Both the position numbers and the translations under genes were made by a program. A stretch of DNA of 14,998 nucleotides from CAZGSG01 sp964528095. Lineage in GTDB: Bacteria; Bacteroidota; Bacteroidia; Chitinophagales; Chitinophagaceae. How positions within the stretch are numbered: position 1 is the stretch's first letter; every line of letters begins with the position of its first letter. Positions 1 to 7,696 of this stretch are shown in pieces. Under the pieces are notes generated by a model. That model saw only the letters and a program-made list of their open reading frames with translations, was not told the origin of the DNA and ran no database searches. The DNA is taken from positions 1 to 14,998 of the forward strand of contig CAZGSG010000132.1 in the NCBI GenBank assembly GCA_964528095.1. The letters run 5' to 3'.

Positions 1-175
1 GGTTGACAGGCCGGGTCTGGTGATTCGATTCCTCTGCGTGTACGATAAGGCTTCACACAGTGTATTTTAGAATAGCCATTCTGTTTCGATTAATATAACT
101 TAAGTTCTATAGTAGAGATTGAAGAATTGTTCTTTTTGTTCCTGCATCACTAAAACAGTAACAGATTGCACACAG

Positions 176-195
176 AGCTAAGGAGTAAATGAGCC
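176..195 (+). repeat. Direct repeat copy 1 (AGCTAAGGAGTA core)
   Basis: This copy is AGCTAAGGAGTAAATGAGCC and matches 472-491 at 19 of 20 bases; similarity continues more weakly for about 28 nt. It contains AAGGAG three bases before an ATG, which opens a 19-codon reading frame (189-248) beginning MSQGIAWLF. The end of the repeat forms a stem of GCCAGG (193-198) with CCTGGC (205-210). The spacing from AAGGAG to ATG is shorter than usual, so the repeat may work as RNA rather than as a translated leader. Confidence 0.6.
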
Positions 196-251
196 AGGGA
201 ATAGCCTGGCTATTCATACATTTATTATCGTTTGAAATAAAGAGTTAACAA

Positions 252-280
252 GGTGTTTTCACTGACGTGAAAACAGCACC
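252..280. repeat. Long hairpin between the two repeat copies
   Basis: GGTG (252-255) pairs with CACC (277-280) and TTTTCAC (256-262) with GTGAAAA (267-273), around a TGAC loop with a 3-nt bulge (274-276). That is 11 base pairs. No clean T-run follows directly on the plus strand, although a T-rich stretch starts about 10 nt later (near 291), so a terminator is possible but not clear. It may be one domain of a larger folded RNA. Confidence 0.45.
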
Positions 281-314
281 CTGATCAAAGACTTTTTTCA
301 CGCAGCGAAAAATA

Positions 315-323
315 TCCTTAGCT
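315..323 (-). repeat. Inverted copy of the repeat core
   Basis: TCCTTAGCT is the exact reverse complement of AGCTAAGGA, which occurs at 176-184 and at 472-480. In a transcript covering the region this element could pair perfectly over 9 bp with either flanking copy, but not with both at once, and would hide the AAGGA part of a possible ribosome-binding sequence. Confidence 0.5.
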
Positions 324-471
324 TACCCATTCATACAAATAAAGAATAAACAGATAGCTCAGCTCTTGCTTAGCTCATTATCTCTGTTAGCTGTGTGTGA
401 AAACCCTTACATCTGTTTTAAACTTACGGGAGAATTATACAATCACATTTGGTGAGGTTCAGTTCTATATT

Positions 472-491
472 AGCTAAGGAGTATATGAGCC
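472..491 (+). repeat. Direct repeat copy 2 (AGCTAAGGAGTA core)
   Basis: This copy is AGCTAAGGAGTATATGAGCC and differs from copy 1 at one base. Its AAGGAG lies three bases before an ATG that opens a 33-codon frame (485-586) starting MSQGRACLFVY, whose first residues resemble those of the copy 1 frame. The small stem after the ATG is kept as CAAG (491-494) with CTTG (501-504). Relative to copy 1, one G-C pair has become A-T, which is a compensatory change. Confidence 0.6.
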
Positions 492-666
492 AAGGAAGAG
501 CTTGTTTGTTTGTATACTCTTTCTTTGTAAGAAGATATGAGCAAAGCAGCATTTTACCGCGTGAAAATAATTTCTTAGTGAGATAAAACTTTATTTTGTC
601 GAATGATGACCCAATGACTGGCTTTTAGATACCACTTCTATGCTGAAGGGCCGGAAGCGGTCACGC

Positions 667-1260
667 CTATTGCGGGTAGGTTGTCTCCTGTTTTTCGAGC
701 ATCGTAATATAATTCTTTATCTTCTTAACACGTGTCTCCGCTTTTTTTACAAGCCCAATGCGAAGAAGAATAGCGTAGCGATTCTGGGAGCTCAGTTTGG
801 CGAAAAATGCTTTTGCTTTTTTATTCTTATCAAGCGCTTGCTGCAGGTCTGCAGGCACTACGATCGTCCGCTGTGATTCATAGGCACTGTCCCAACGGCC
901 ATTCTTTTTAGCTGTTTCAATAGCGGCAAGGCCGGCTTCCTGCATCTTTCCTTCCTTAATAAGTAGCGCTACTTTTTTCTTGTTGATAACTGACCAGGTG
1001 CTATTGGTCCTGCGGGGCGTGAATTTTTGTACAAAATAAGTCGTATCTACTCCGCGACGAAGGCCATCGATACACCCATAACAGAGTGCCACATCAAGCG
1101 CATCCTTGTGATTGATGCTGGGGATACCTGTGCCCGCTTTCGCAATTTTTATCCAGATACCATCTGCTTTTACATGATTTTTCGCGAGCCAGCTTTCAAA
1201 TTGCGGGCTTGTCTTGAATACCCTGATTGGATATGTATCGTTTTTATTTGTTGTTGCCAT
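667..1260 (-). CDS. YdeI/OmpD-associated family protein
   Basis: This 197-residue cytoplasmic protein has no signal peptide or membrane segment. The middle carries the family hallmark: an FTPRR/STWSxINKxK stretch, then LIKEGKM, then AGLAAIE and NGRWDxAYE. The C-terminal part (about 130-185) is a helical, Lys-rich segment like the OmdA/YdeI domain. Relatives are annotated as 'bacteriocin-protection, YdeI or OmpD-associated' after enterobacterial proteins tied to antimicrobial-peptide resistance; the biochemical activity is not known, so that label should be used lightly. It lies 92 bp downstream of the LytTR regulator on the same strand and could be the last gene of that unit or have its own promoter in the gap. 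The first ATG gives a normal family N-terminus (YPIRVFKTSPQFESWLAKNH). Confidence 0.85.
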   Translation of the reverse strand: MATTNKNDTYPIRVFKTSPQFESWLAKNHVKADGIWIKIAKAGTGIPSINHKDALDVALCYGCIDGLRRGVDTTYFVQKFTPRRTNSTWSVINKKKVALLIKEGKMQEAGLAAIETAKKNGRWDSAYESQRTIVVPADLQQALDKNKKAKAFFAKLSSQNRYAILLRIGLVKKAETRVKKIKNYITMLEKQETTYPQ

Positions 1261-1352
1261 CGTGTTTAAAAATACCGATTTTTTCTACAAATAGGCAGCT
1301 CCTTCAGGCATTACTCTTTTCTCCTGTCTATATTATCGAAGGCATAGTTCAT

Positions 1353-2111
1353 TTACCCGCGATTTTTTTCGGACAACAGGTCCAGCACTTCTTTTCTTTT
1401 TCTTCTTGATACTATTGCCGTACTTCCATCGCTTAGCCAAAGTAATCCTTCTTTGTCGAGCCGGACTACGTATTGCATATTTACAAGATAGGATTTATGC
1501 ACCCGCATAAAACCATGATCGGCGAGCACATCTTCAAAATCTTTCAGGGTTTTTGATACGATCAAAGGTTTATGGTTGATAAAATAGAAATGCGTGTAGT
1601 TGTCATCCCCTTCACATTTCAGAATATCTTTTGGGCCATAGAAGAAAAAGCCTTCCATTGTACTAAGGGCCAGTTTAAAAGAGGAGGTATCTTTTTGTTG
1701 CAGGTTATTAATCAGGTTGTCTACCAACATGCCCTGTTCACGGGGTTGCAGATCTTTGCGAATAATATGCCGGTTGATAGCATTTTGCAGATCGAGGATA
1801 TCAATAGGTTTTAACAGATAGTCCAGCGCACTAAAACGAATAGCTTTAATCGCGTAACGATCATATGCCGTGGTGAAGATCACATCAAAATTCCAGTCAC
1901 CAACCTGGTTCAACAGATCGAAACCGTTGATATGCGGCATTTCGATATCAAGCATAAGAAGGCTGGGTTTGAATACCGGTATGATATTTATGGCATCTTC
2001 GGGAGATTGACAGATCTGTATCTCTTTTTTACCAGTTATATGTTTTTCGATCAGCAACCGGAGGATATTGCCAGCCGAGGGCTCATCGTCTACGATTAAT
2101 ATTTTTATCAT
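1353..2111 (-). CDS. LytTR-family response regulator
   Basis: This 252-residue protein is a two-domain response regulator. Residues 1-120 form a receiver domain with the acidic pair D8-D9, the phosphoacceptor D55 (in LLMLDIEMP), T80/T81 and K101 of the KP motif. Residues from about 150 to 245 form a LytTR DNA-binding domain, recognisable from ILKCEGDDNYTHFYF, the RVHKSYLVN segment and the closing VSRRKRKEVLDLL. LytTR regulators bind direct repeats upstream of target genes as dimers after phosphorylation. The start codon lies inside the 3' end of the upstream histidine kinase gene (29-bp overlap), so the two are very likely translationally coupled and form a dedicated sensor-regulator pair. 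No target operator can be assigned from this window. Confidence 0.95.
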   Translation of the reverse strand: MIKILIVDDEPSAGNILRLLIEKHITGKKEIQICQSPEDAINIIPVFKPSLLMLDIEMPHINGFDLLNQVGDWNFDVIFTTAYDRYAIKAIRFSALDYLLKPIDILDLQNAINRHIIRKDLQPREQGMLVDNLINNLQQKDTSSFKLALSTMEGFFFYGPKDILKCEGDDNYTHFYFINHKPLIVSKTLKDFEDVLADHGFMRVHKSYLVNMQYVVRLDKEGLLWLSDGSTAIVSRRKRKEVLDLLSEKNRG

Positions 2112-5100
2112 CTTCGGTGTTTTCAGGTGATGAAATAGCTATACGGACTTCTGTTCCTGTTGCATTTCCGTCTTCGCCCTTGCAATCGGTTATTGTTATT
2201 GTAGCATTATTTACGCCGGCTGCTTTCAGGTTCTCAACCCGTTGTTGTGCCAGTTCTGTTCCTTTTGACTCTAAGTATTTTGCCCCTATTTTCTGCATCT
2301 TAATAGCCAACGCTTTTTCCCTGCCTATGCCATTGTCGCGTATAGTACAAACCAGGTTGCCATTGATCTCTTCAAAATTAACCGCCAGTTTTTTTTCTCC
2401 TTTTTTTTGAAGTAAACCATGCCATACTGCATTTTCTATGAATGGCTGTACCAATAAGCTGGGGAAAAGCGTCGTTTCTGCATCAATCCCTTCATCCACA
2501 TGAATTGTGTATTGAAAAGAATGTTTGAAACGTAATGATTCCAGTTCGATATATAACTGGCACATTTCAATCTCGCTGCTTAATGGTATAAAATTCTTTT
2601 CCGACATATTCAATACCATGCGAAGCAACTTGGAGAATTTGGACAGATAATGATAGGAAGCGGGATAATTTTCTGTAACAATCAATTCCTGGATCGCATT
2701 CAGCGAATTAAAAATAAAGTGGGGATTCATCTGGGCACGGAGCGCCTGCCCTTTCAATTCAGCCATTTGCTGATTGATCAGCGCTTTGTGTTTGATCACA
2801 GCAATTCTTCGTCTGAACAGGTACAGTACAAGTACAGTAATAGCCAGTACCGCAATTGTACGAAACCACCAGGTCTGCCACCAGGGCGGCAGTATGCGGA
2901 ACGAATAAATAGCTTCATTGGAAGATAGCTTGCCGGTAAAATCGAAGGCCCTTACTTTAAAAAGGTAAGAACCAGGGGCAAGGTTATTGTATTTTGTATT
3001 GTTTATATTACCCGTTTTTACCCAATTATTATCAATGCCCTGCAACCTGTATTCGTATTGTGTGTGACCGGGGTTTACATAAGAAAGCGCAGTGAAATCA
3101 AATTGTACTTCATTATCGTCATAGGAAAGAATGGAATGAGCTCCTTTTGTATCTGTGGAGTCTTTTGTTCTGAAGGATGTAATGATCACCGGGAATTCAG
3201 GGGAAGAATAGCTGAGGCTATCGGGATGGAAGCTTATAAAACCATTGCTTACACCAGTCAATAATTCGCCGGTTTCCGTACGTGTAAGCGGGCTGTAAAA
3301 ATCCGTAAAGCCCAGTCCTTTCGCGCGATTATACTGCGCAATGACTTTACCATCCGGGCCGATCTTTGTCAGTCCTTTAAAGCTGGTCGCCCAGGTATTC
3401 CCCGCCAGGTCATTTTGTAAAGAAAAAATATTGTTTTCTGCCAGTCCATCCTGTATGCTGATATGGGTAAAACCATTGTTGACCGGCTTTGCTGAAGCGA
3501 TGCGGGAGATGCCATCAGCATAGGTGCTGATCCAGATCATGCCATTTTTATCTTTAATGATATCGGTGACCAGGGAGGTGTGAATATGTGACGGGTCTTT
3601 TTTATTCTTGATAAAACGGCTGATCTTATTGCTGCTAAAATCATATAGGTAAAGCCCTTTTTCAAAAGTTCCGATCCAAAGCTTATTGTATTCCTTATCA
3701 AAATAAAGAGAAGTCACCAGGGAAACATCAAAGCTATCTTTAGCAGAAAACTTCCGGCTTATATTTGTTGCCGGATCATACCGGTAAAGGCCATCATTCA
3801 AACAGGCGAACCAAAGCTGTCCGTTCGCGTCTTCAATTGCATCAGTAAACAAAATGTTATTGTCCTGCGAATGGAAGGCGGAGACGGTGAACTGTTCTGT
3901 AGTCCTGTTGTATTTAAAGGCATGCGCGCCTGCCAGTATCCAAAGCTGGTCTTTGCTGTCTTCAAATATGACGGAACAATGTCTTAGTGGAATGCCCTGG
4001 ATATTTTTTATTACACGGGACCGTCCGGTGGTTTTGTTTTTAATGATCAGGCTATTGGTAGCAGGGGAACTGATATAATACTGGTTGTCGATTTTGCTAT
4101 AAAAAACAGTGTGTATGGTCTGGTCGAAACGATACAGGTCATTTTCCGGCACTTCACCGCGTTTAGAAAAAGGAAATATTTCCGTAAAAGAAAATAAATT
4201 CATCGAAGGATTGAACTTCCCGATACCATTACTGGTACCTGCCCATACAATACCTGTGTTTTCACGGTATACAGTGCGTATGGTACCATCGGGAAGAGAA
4301 TAGGGGTCATCAGGTAGATGTGTTATCAGGGTGGCTTCGCCTGTCGTTGAATTGATCTCTGCAATGGATTTCCCGGCAGGTAACCAACGCTTATCGCCTG
4401 TTCCACGATCGCGGTCACTGCTTTGCCCTCTGAAAGGGATCGTACTCCAGGGAATGTCTTTTTTGATTCCGCTTTCAGGTGATAGTTCCTGTAATATATT
4501 GACCGGGTTCTGTACAAAGAAAACAGTACGGCCATCCGCAGAAGTTTCTAATTGTATAAAATGATCAGCTTCGAAACTTTTATAATAAGTGAATGTATTC
4601 GAACTGGAAGAATAGCTGAAAAGACCGGCAGAAGTGCCAAGCCAGATTTCATTTTCCGATTTGTAATAGATCTTACGGATGCTATTGTATGATCTGCCGC
4701 GTTGGGGAAATAGCGTTCCCAGGTATTTTCTCCAGGGCAGGTAGATGAATATCTTTTTTTGTATATCATAATAACATAGTTCGCGGCCATCAGCGGCGAT
4801 CCATACACGGTCTTGCCTGTCAATATAAGTATCCCAGATCAGATCGCTTGGAATGGTATATTTTTTACTGATGCTGGCATATTCTTCCGGTAAAAGAACT
4901 GAAATACTGTCATCCTTTTTGTCAATAACATTCAGTCCGCTTTGAGTGGAGACCCATAAGCGTCCTGCCCTGTCTTCTTCAATGTCATTGATATAGGGGT
5001 TGGAAATGGAGCGATGCGATAAACCAGGACGATATATAAGAAAGCTATGCCCATCGAAACGGTTAAGACCATTTTCAGTACCTATCCATATAAAACCTGT

Positions 5101-5277
5101 TTTGTCTTTAAGGAAACAGGTAACACGGTTGTCAGACAATCCATTGGCTTCCGTAAAGTTCTCAAATTGATAGCCGGGCTGACTGAAAGCCATAAAAGAC
5201 AGGCAACTGACTGGGCAAATCAGCATACACACGAATAAAATGCGGTATGATAAAAATGATCTCAAAACTATTGGCAT
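2083..5277 (-). CDS. Propeller-type sensor histidine kinase (LytS/YehU-like output)
   Basis: This is a 1064-residue membrane sensor. Residues 1 to about 32 are a signal peptide ending near AFSQPG. A periplasmic beta-propeller region follows to about 740 and shows at least ten 'xxWIGTxxGLxxxD'-type blade motifs. A Y_Y_Y domain spans about 741-798 (from YEYRLQGIDNNW), followed by a single membrane helix (about 805-822) and a His_kinase catalytic region. The phosphoacceptor is H853 in QMNPHFIFNSL, the N-box is FIENAVWHG (N949) and the G-box is DNGIG (981-985). Unlike the hybrid two-component sensors of polysaccharide loci, it has no receiver or AraC domain and relies on the overlapping LytTR regulator. 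The ligand is unknown. Internal Met codons at residues 18 and 29 leave the exact start slightly uncertain. Confidence 0.93.
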   Translation of the reverse strand: MPIVLRSFLSYRILFVCMLICPVSCLSFMAFSQPGYQFENFTEANGLSDNRVTCFLKDKTGFIWIGTENGLNRFDGHSFLIYRPGLSHRSISNPYINDIEEDRAGRLWVSTQSGLNVIDKKDDSISVLLPEEYASISKKYTIPSDLIWDTYIDRQDRVWIAADGRELCYYDIQKKIFIYLPWRKYLGTLFPQRGRSYNSIRKIYYKSENEIWLGTSAGLFSYSSSSNTFTYYKSFEADHFIQLETSADGRTVFFVQNPVNILQELSPESGIKKDIPWSTIPFRGQSSDRDRGTGDKRWLPAGKSIAEINSTTGEATLITHLPDDPYSLPDGTIRTVYRENTGIVWAGTSNGIGKFNPSMNLFSFTEIFPFSKRGEVPENDLYRFDQTIHTVFYSKIDNQYYISSPATNSLIIKNKTTGRSRVIKNIQGIPLRHCSVIFEDSKDQLWILAGAHAFKYNRTTEQFTVSAFHSQDNNILFTDAIEDANGQLWFACLNDGLYRYDPATNISRKFSAKDSFDVSLVTSLYFDKEYNKLWIGTFEKGLYLYDFSSNKISRFIKNKKDPSHIHTSLVTDIIKDKNGMIWISTYADGISRIASAKPVNNGFTHISIQDGLAENNIFSLQNDLAGNTWATSFKGLTKIGPDGKVIAQYNRAKGLGFTDFYSPLTRTETGELLTGVSNGFISFHPDSLSYSSPEFPVIITSFRTKDSTDTKGAHSILSYDDNEVQFDFTALSYVNPGHTQYEYRLQGIDNNWVKTGNINNTKYNNLAPGSYLFKVRAFDFTGKLSSNEAIYSFRILPPWWQTWWFRTIAVLAITVLVLYLFRRRIAVIKHKALINQQMAELKGQALRAQMNPHFIFNSLNAIQELIVTENYPASYHYLSKFSKLLRMVLNMSEKNFIPLSSEIEMCQLYIELESLRFKHSFQYTIHVDEGIDAETTLFPSLLVQPFIENAVWHGLLQKKGEKKLAVNFEEINGNLVCTIRDNGIGREKALAIKMQKIGAKYLESKGTELAQQRVENLKAAGVNNATITITDCKGEDGNATGTEVRIAISSPENTEDDKNINRRR

Positions 5278-5455
5278 AATATCTTACAAAAATATAAGCA
5301 AAAAAACTGGCGTTTCTTCCGTTTGCTCGTTGCTATTTGCCTTTTTCTCATTGCTTTGCTCAATACCTCCATTCAATCACCAGGAATTCCCGTTTGCTTC
5401 TTTATGTATTACATCCTCCTATAATGAATATACATTGAGATTACAAAAGGCTCAC

Positions 5456-5764
5456 ATGACTGAAACGACCACCATCGAAGAAAAAGTCAGGCAGATCATT
5501 AATGAAATGAAGGCGGAAGGCATCTGGAAAAAACAAGCCCCCGAATGGGTAATGGATTATGAAAAAAAAATCATCGATAGCCAGCAGGATTTTTCTGATT
5601 GGCTCCAGTTTGTATTCCTCCCCAATTGCCTGCAGGGAATGTATAAGAATATTGTTACCCCCCGTCGGAAATACATTGTATTACAGGCCAAGCGGTTTTT
5701 AGCAAACGATATGCAAAAAGGCAAATTATTACAATTACTGATCGAACTGGACGCACTGGTTTAA
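5456..5764 (+). CDS. YqcC-like (DUF446) small protein
   Basis: This 102-residue soluble, mostly helical protein shows the YqcC-like pattern: an N-terminal helix (EEKVRQIINEMKAEGIW), the central DWLQFVFLP segment and the closing LLQLLIELDALV. In enterobacteria the family member sits beside the tRNA pseudouridine synthase gene truC, but its role is not established and no truC is visible here. The reading frame is open upstream to 5240. I chose the ATG at 5456 because the upstream part overlaps the kinase start, encodes a low-complexity sequence, and is absent from the family's usual length of about 100 residues. A lipoprotein gene starts 11 bp after its stop, so the two are probably co-transcribed. 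Confidence 0.8.
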   Translation: MTETTTIEEKVRQIINEMKAEGIWKKQAPEWVMDYEKKIIDSQQDFSDWLQFVFLPNCLQGMYKNIVTPRRKYIVLQAKRFLANDMQKGKLLQLLIELDALV

Positions 5765-5775
5765 AATAGCAGGAT

Positions 5776-6519
5776 ATGACAAACACAAGATCATCATTAC
5801 TATTCTCCATTTTAGGCGCACTGTTTTTCCTGGCATGCAGGAAAAATAAAGATGAGGATAAAACCGCCGCTCCGCCACTGGTGAAGACATTTATGGATAT
5901 CACCGGCGGCAGTGCTGCAATGTATGAATATGATGAATTGAAACGACTGGTGAGCCTTCAACTTATCAGCGGACAAAGAACCGATTATATTTATTCGCAA
6001 GGAGCAACAATATCAAAGGGGTATGATGCCAATGGAACGCTTATAGGTACCGATACACACGAATTAAACGCGGCTGGTTTTCGCAGTAAGGTCACTTCTT
6101 CAGGTGGACGGGTTTCCAATTTTGAATACAATAGTAACGGCTATATGACAAAAAGTTATTACACTTCGAACGGAACCCTGTTTGTAACTGACTATTACTA
6201 TAATAATACGACTGGCTTGCTTGATAGCAACCGGAATACCGAGAACGGTGTTTGGCGGTCGTCCTCGATTAATAAGGAATATGACATGAGCAGGTCATAT
6301 TCACTCACTAATGAAAACACAGGCATTCTGTGGTTTGGTAGAGGGTATAAGCATCCGCCAAAACAGAACATTAGAAGGGTCTTGGTTGGAAATAATGTGC
6401 AGGAGATCATCCTGAACCTTATTTATGAGTATGATACGAAGGGGCGGATAATAAAAATCATGACTACTTTTTCAAATGGCCAGGCGCCTAATAATAACCT
6501 GTATTCGTATACGGAATGA
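5776..6519 (+). CDS. YD-motif lipoprotein, subfamily II
   Basis: This 247-residue predicted lipoprotein has a hydrophobic leader ending FFLAC, with the lipidated Cys at residue 21, followed by the charged tether RKNKDEDK. The mature part contains short 'YxYDxxxRL' segments like RHS/YD repeats (MYEYDELKRLVSL near residue 50 and IYEYDTKGRIIKI near the end) plus FEYNSNGYM and YYYNNTTGLLDS. It aligns with the gene at 11709 over TGLLDS, GVW(R/K)S and FGRG(Y/F), so it is a detached paralogue of the downstream array. No enzymatic motif is visible. It is probably anchored in the outer membrane, possibly at the surface. The function is unknown. Confidence 0.8.
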   Translation: MTNTRSSLLFSILGALFFLACRKNKDEDKTAAPPLVKTFMDITGGSAAMYEYDELKRLVSLQLISGQRTDYIYSQGATISKGYDANGTLIGTDTHELNAAGFRSKVTSSGGRVSNFEYNSNGYMTKSYYTSNGTLFVTDYYYNNTTGLLDSNRNTENGVWRSSSINKEYDMSRSYSLTNENTGILWFGRGYKHPPKQNIRRVLVGNNVQEIILNLIYEYDTKGRIIKIMTTFSNGQAPNNNLYSYTE

Positions 6520-6844
6520 CCGTTACCTCGACAGGGGTATGCTTTCACTCATCAATTTTATTGCAATGCCAATGAATCGGTAATTATAACCGTTTACTTT
6601 TTTGCAATAACAATAGGGAATATTACAGGGTAGTTTCATGCATGGTAGTTATAATCAGCTTATTGGAGTAGGATAGTTTCAGAATACTTTTTTAAACAAT
6701 ACCGCCGATATGGTGACTGGCAGTTTGAGCCGCGATGCCATAAATTTTTCTTGGAAAGATAATCCGTGGGATACTTATTGAAATGTAATAATAATGTCAC
6801 TAAGCGGGATGGTAACCATTCAGAACCAAATAAAAATAACCAGT
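6520..6844. other. Intergenic region with a possible coding remnant
   Basis: There is no intact gene. In one plus-strand frame, codons from about 6623 to 6781 read like protein (HGSYNQLIGVG, a TAG, then FQNTFLNNTADMVTGSL and FSWKDNPWDTY before TGA). This may be the decayed end of an older gene or chance. No terminator hairpin with a T-run was seen after the lipoprotein at 6519. Confidence 0.3.
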
Positions 6845-7696
6845 ATGAGAATACAAATAAAGTATAGTTATGGGCTTTTTGTCCTTTTTATTTGCACAGC
6901 CTTCAGTATGCATGCTCAACAATCCAAAGGAAATCTGCCTGGCCAGGTCGGGAAGGGGAAATGGATGATCAGTCATAATATTTTTTCCATCGGCTATTAT
7001 AATGAAAAGAACAAAAATTATGATGGCAATGATAATCTGATCGGCAGGGATAAGAGTGGTAAATTCTATTCTTCTGTTTCCCTGTTTTCTCCGAACTGGG
7101 GTAATTTAAGTTTTGGAGGTGGCAAAACCCATCGGTATGATGCAAATAATATCGAACTAGAAAATGTTAAGAACAGCAATTGGGGCGTAGGGCTTAGTCC
7201 ATCCATCGGCTGTTTTATCCAGGACAGGCTATTGTTGGGCGCGCAGGTGCAACTTTATTTTTCAAGAGATAAGACAACTTATTCTACTGCCAATGGTTTC
7301 CAGGAATACGACTACAGGTATACCACATTTGGCATCGGCCCTGAGCTGCGTTATTACTTTGGTGAGTCTACTAAAAAGCGGCTTTTTCATGCAGGGCTTG
7401 CCACAAATATAATCTACAGGATCAACAGGCAAACTGGAACGAATTTTATTAACGGGTCTAATACTACTGTCATGAATACCTATAGGGCAAAACAGCCTGA
7501 ATATAGGGTAGAGCCTTATCTTGGTTCCAGTTGGTTTGTTGGTAAGCACTGGACTTTTACAGGCTCATTGTTTTACACGGCCACATCCGTTAATTCTAAA
7601 GCACGCGCTACAGATAGCAATGGATTAAGTCAAAACCGCACAAAAACAAATAGAAGGGATATGGGAATCAGGGCTGGGGTCAATTATACTTTTTAG
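6845..7696 (+). CDS. Outer-membrane beta-barrel protein
   Basis: This 283-residue protein has a Sec signal peptide (MRIQIKYSYGLFVLFICTA, cleavage near HAQQ) and alternating-residue strands throughout, for example WGVGLSPSIGCFI, LLLGAQVQLYF, FGIGPELRYYF and WTFTGSLFYTAT. It ends MGIRAGVNYTF; a C-terminal aromatic residue is the usual signal for BAM-dependent insertion into the outer membrane. About 10-12 strands fit the length, so it resembles the small outer-membrane barrel (OmpA-like/porin-family) proteins of Bacteroidota. No substrate can be named. The frame is open from 6794, but the Met at 6845 starts a normal signal peptide and is preferred. It sits between a lipoprotein gene and a convergent type IX-secreted protein gene. 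Confidence 0.85.
   Translation: MRIQIKYSYGLFVLFICTAFSMHAQQSKGNLPGQVGKGKWMISHNIFSIGYYNEKNKNYDGNDNLIGRDKSGKFYSSVSLFSPNWGNLSFGGGKTHRYDANNIELENVKNSNWGVGLSPSIGCFIQDRLLLGAQVQLYFSRDKTTYSTANGFQEYDYRYTTFGIGPELRYYFGESTKKRLFHAGLATNIIYRINRQTGTNFINGSNTTVMNTYRAKQPEYRVEPYLGSSWFVGKHWTFTGSLFYTATSVNSKARATDSNGLSQNRTKTNRRDMGIRAGVNYTF

Larger units (their letters stand above)
1..640. other. Gene-free region with repeats and hairpins
   Basis: I see no convincing protein gene here. The stretch is AT-rich and carries two direct copies of a 20-nt repeat (176-195 and 472-491), an inverted copy of the repeat core at 315-323, a long hairpin at 252-280, and a further stem pairing 349-356 with 379-388. A 12-nt segment at 169-180 is complementary at 11 of 12 positions to 388-399. 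The concentration of possible pairings suggests a structured leader or non-coding RNA, but no transcript boundary or promoter can be fixed. It could also be a decayed intergenic repeat array. Confidence 0.45.

Noticed and set aside
1..640. CRISPR array or insertion sequence in the left gene-free region
   Set aside because: Only two direct copies of the repeat exist, about 296 bp apart, with no regular spacers, no terminal inverted repeats and no transposase frame.
640..876. 78-codon plus-strand frame
   Set aside because: It overlaps the 3' end of the YdeI-family gene on the opposite strand and has no recognisable features.
5281..5300. Bacteroidota -7 element (TATTTTTG, minus strand) for the kinase gene
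   Set aside because: It would leave almost no leader before the start at 5277, and no TTTG element lies at the expected distance upstream.
5240..5455. N-terminal extension of the YqcC-like protein, with a hydrophobic stretch
   Set aside because: It overlaps the divergent kinase start and exceeds the family length; the Met at 5456 begins the conserved part.
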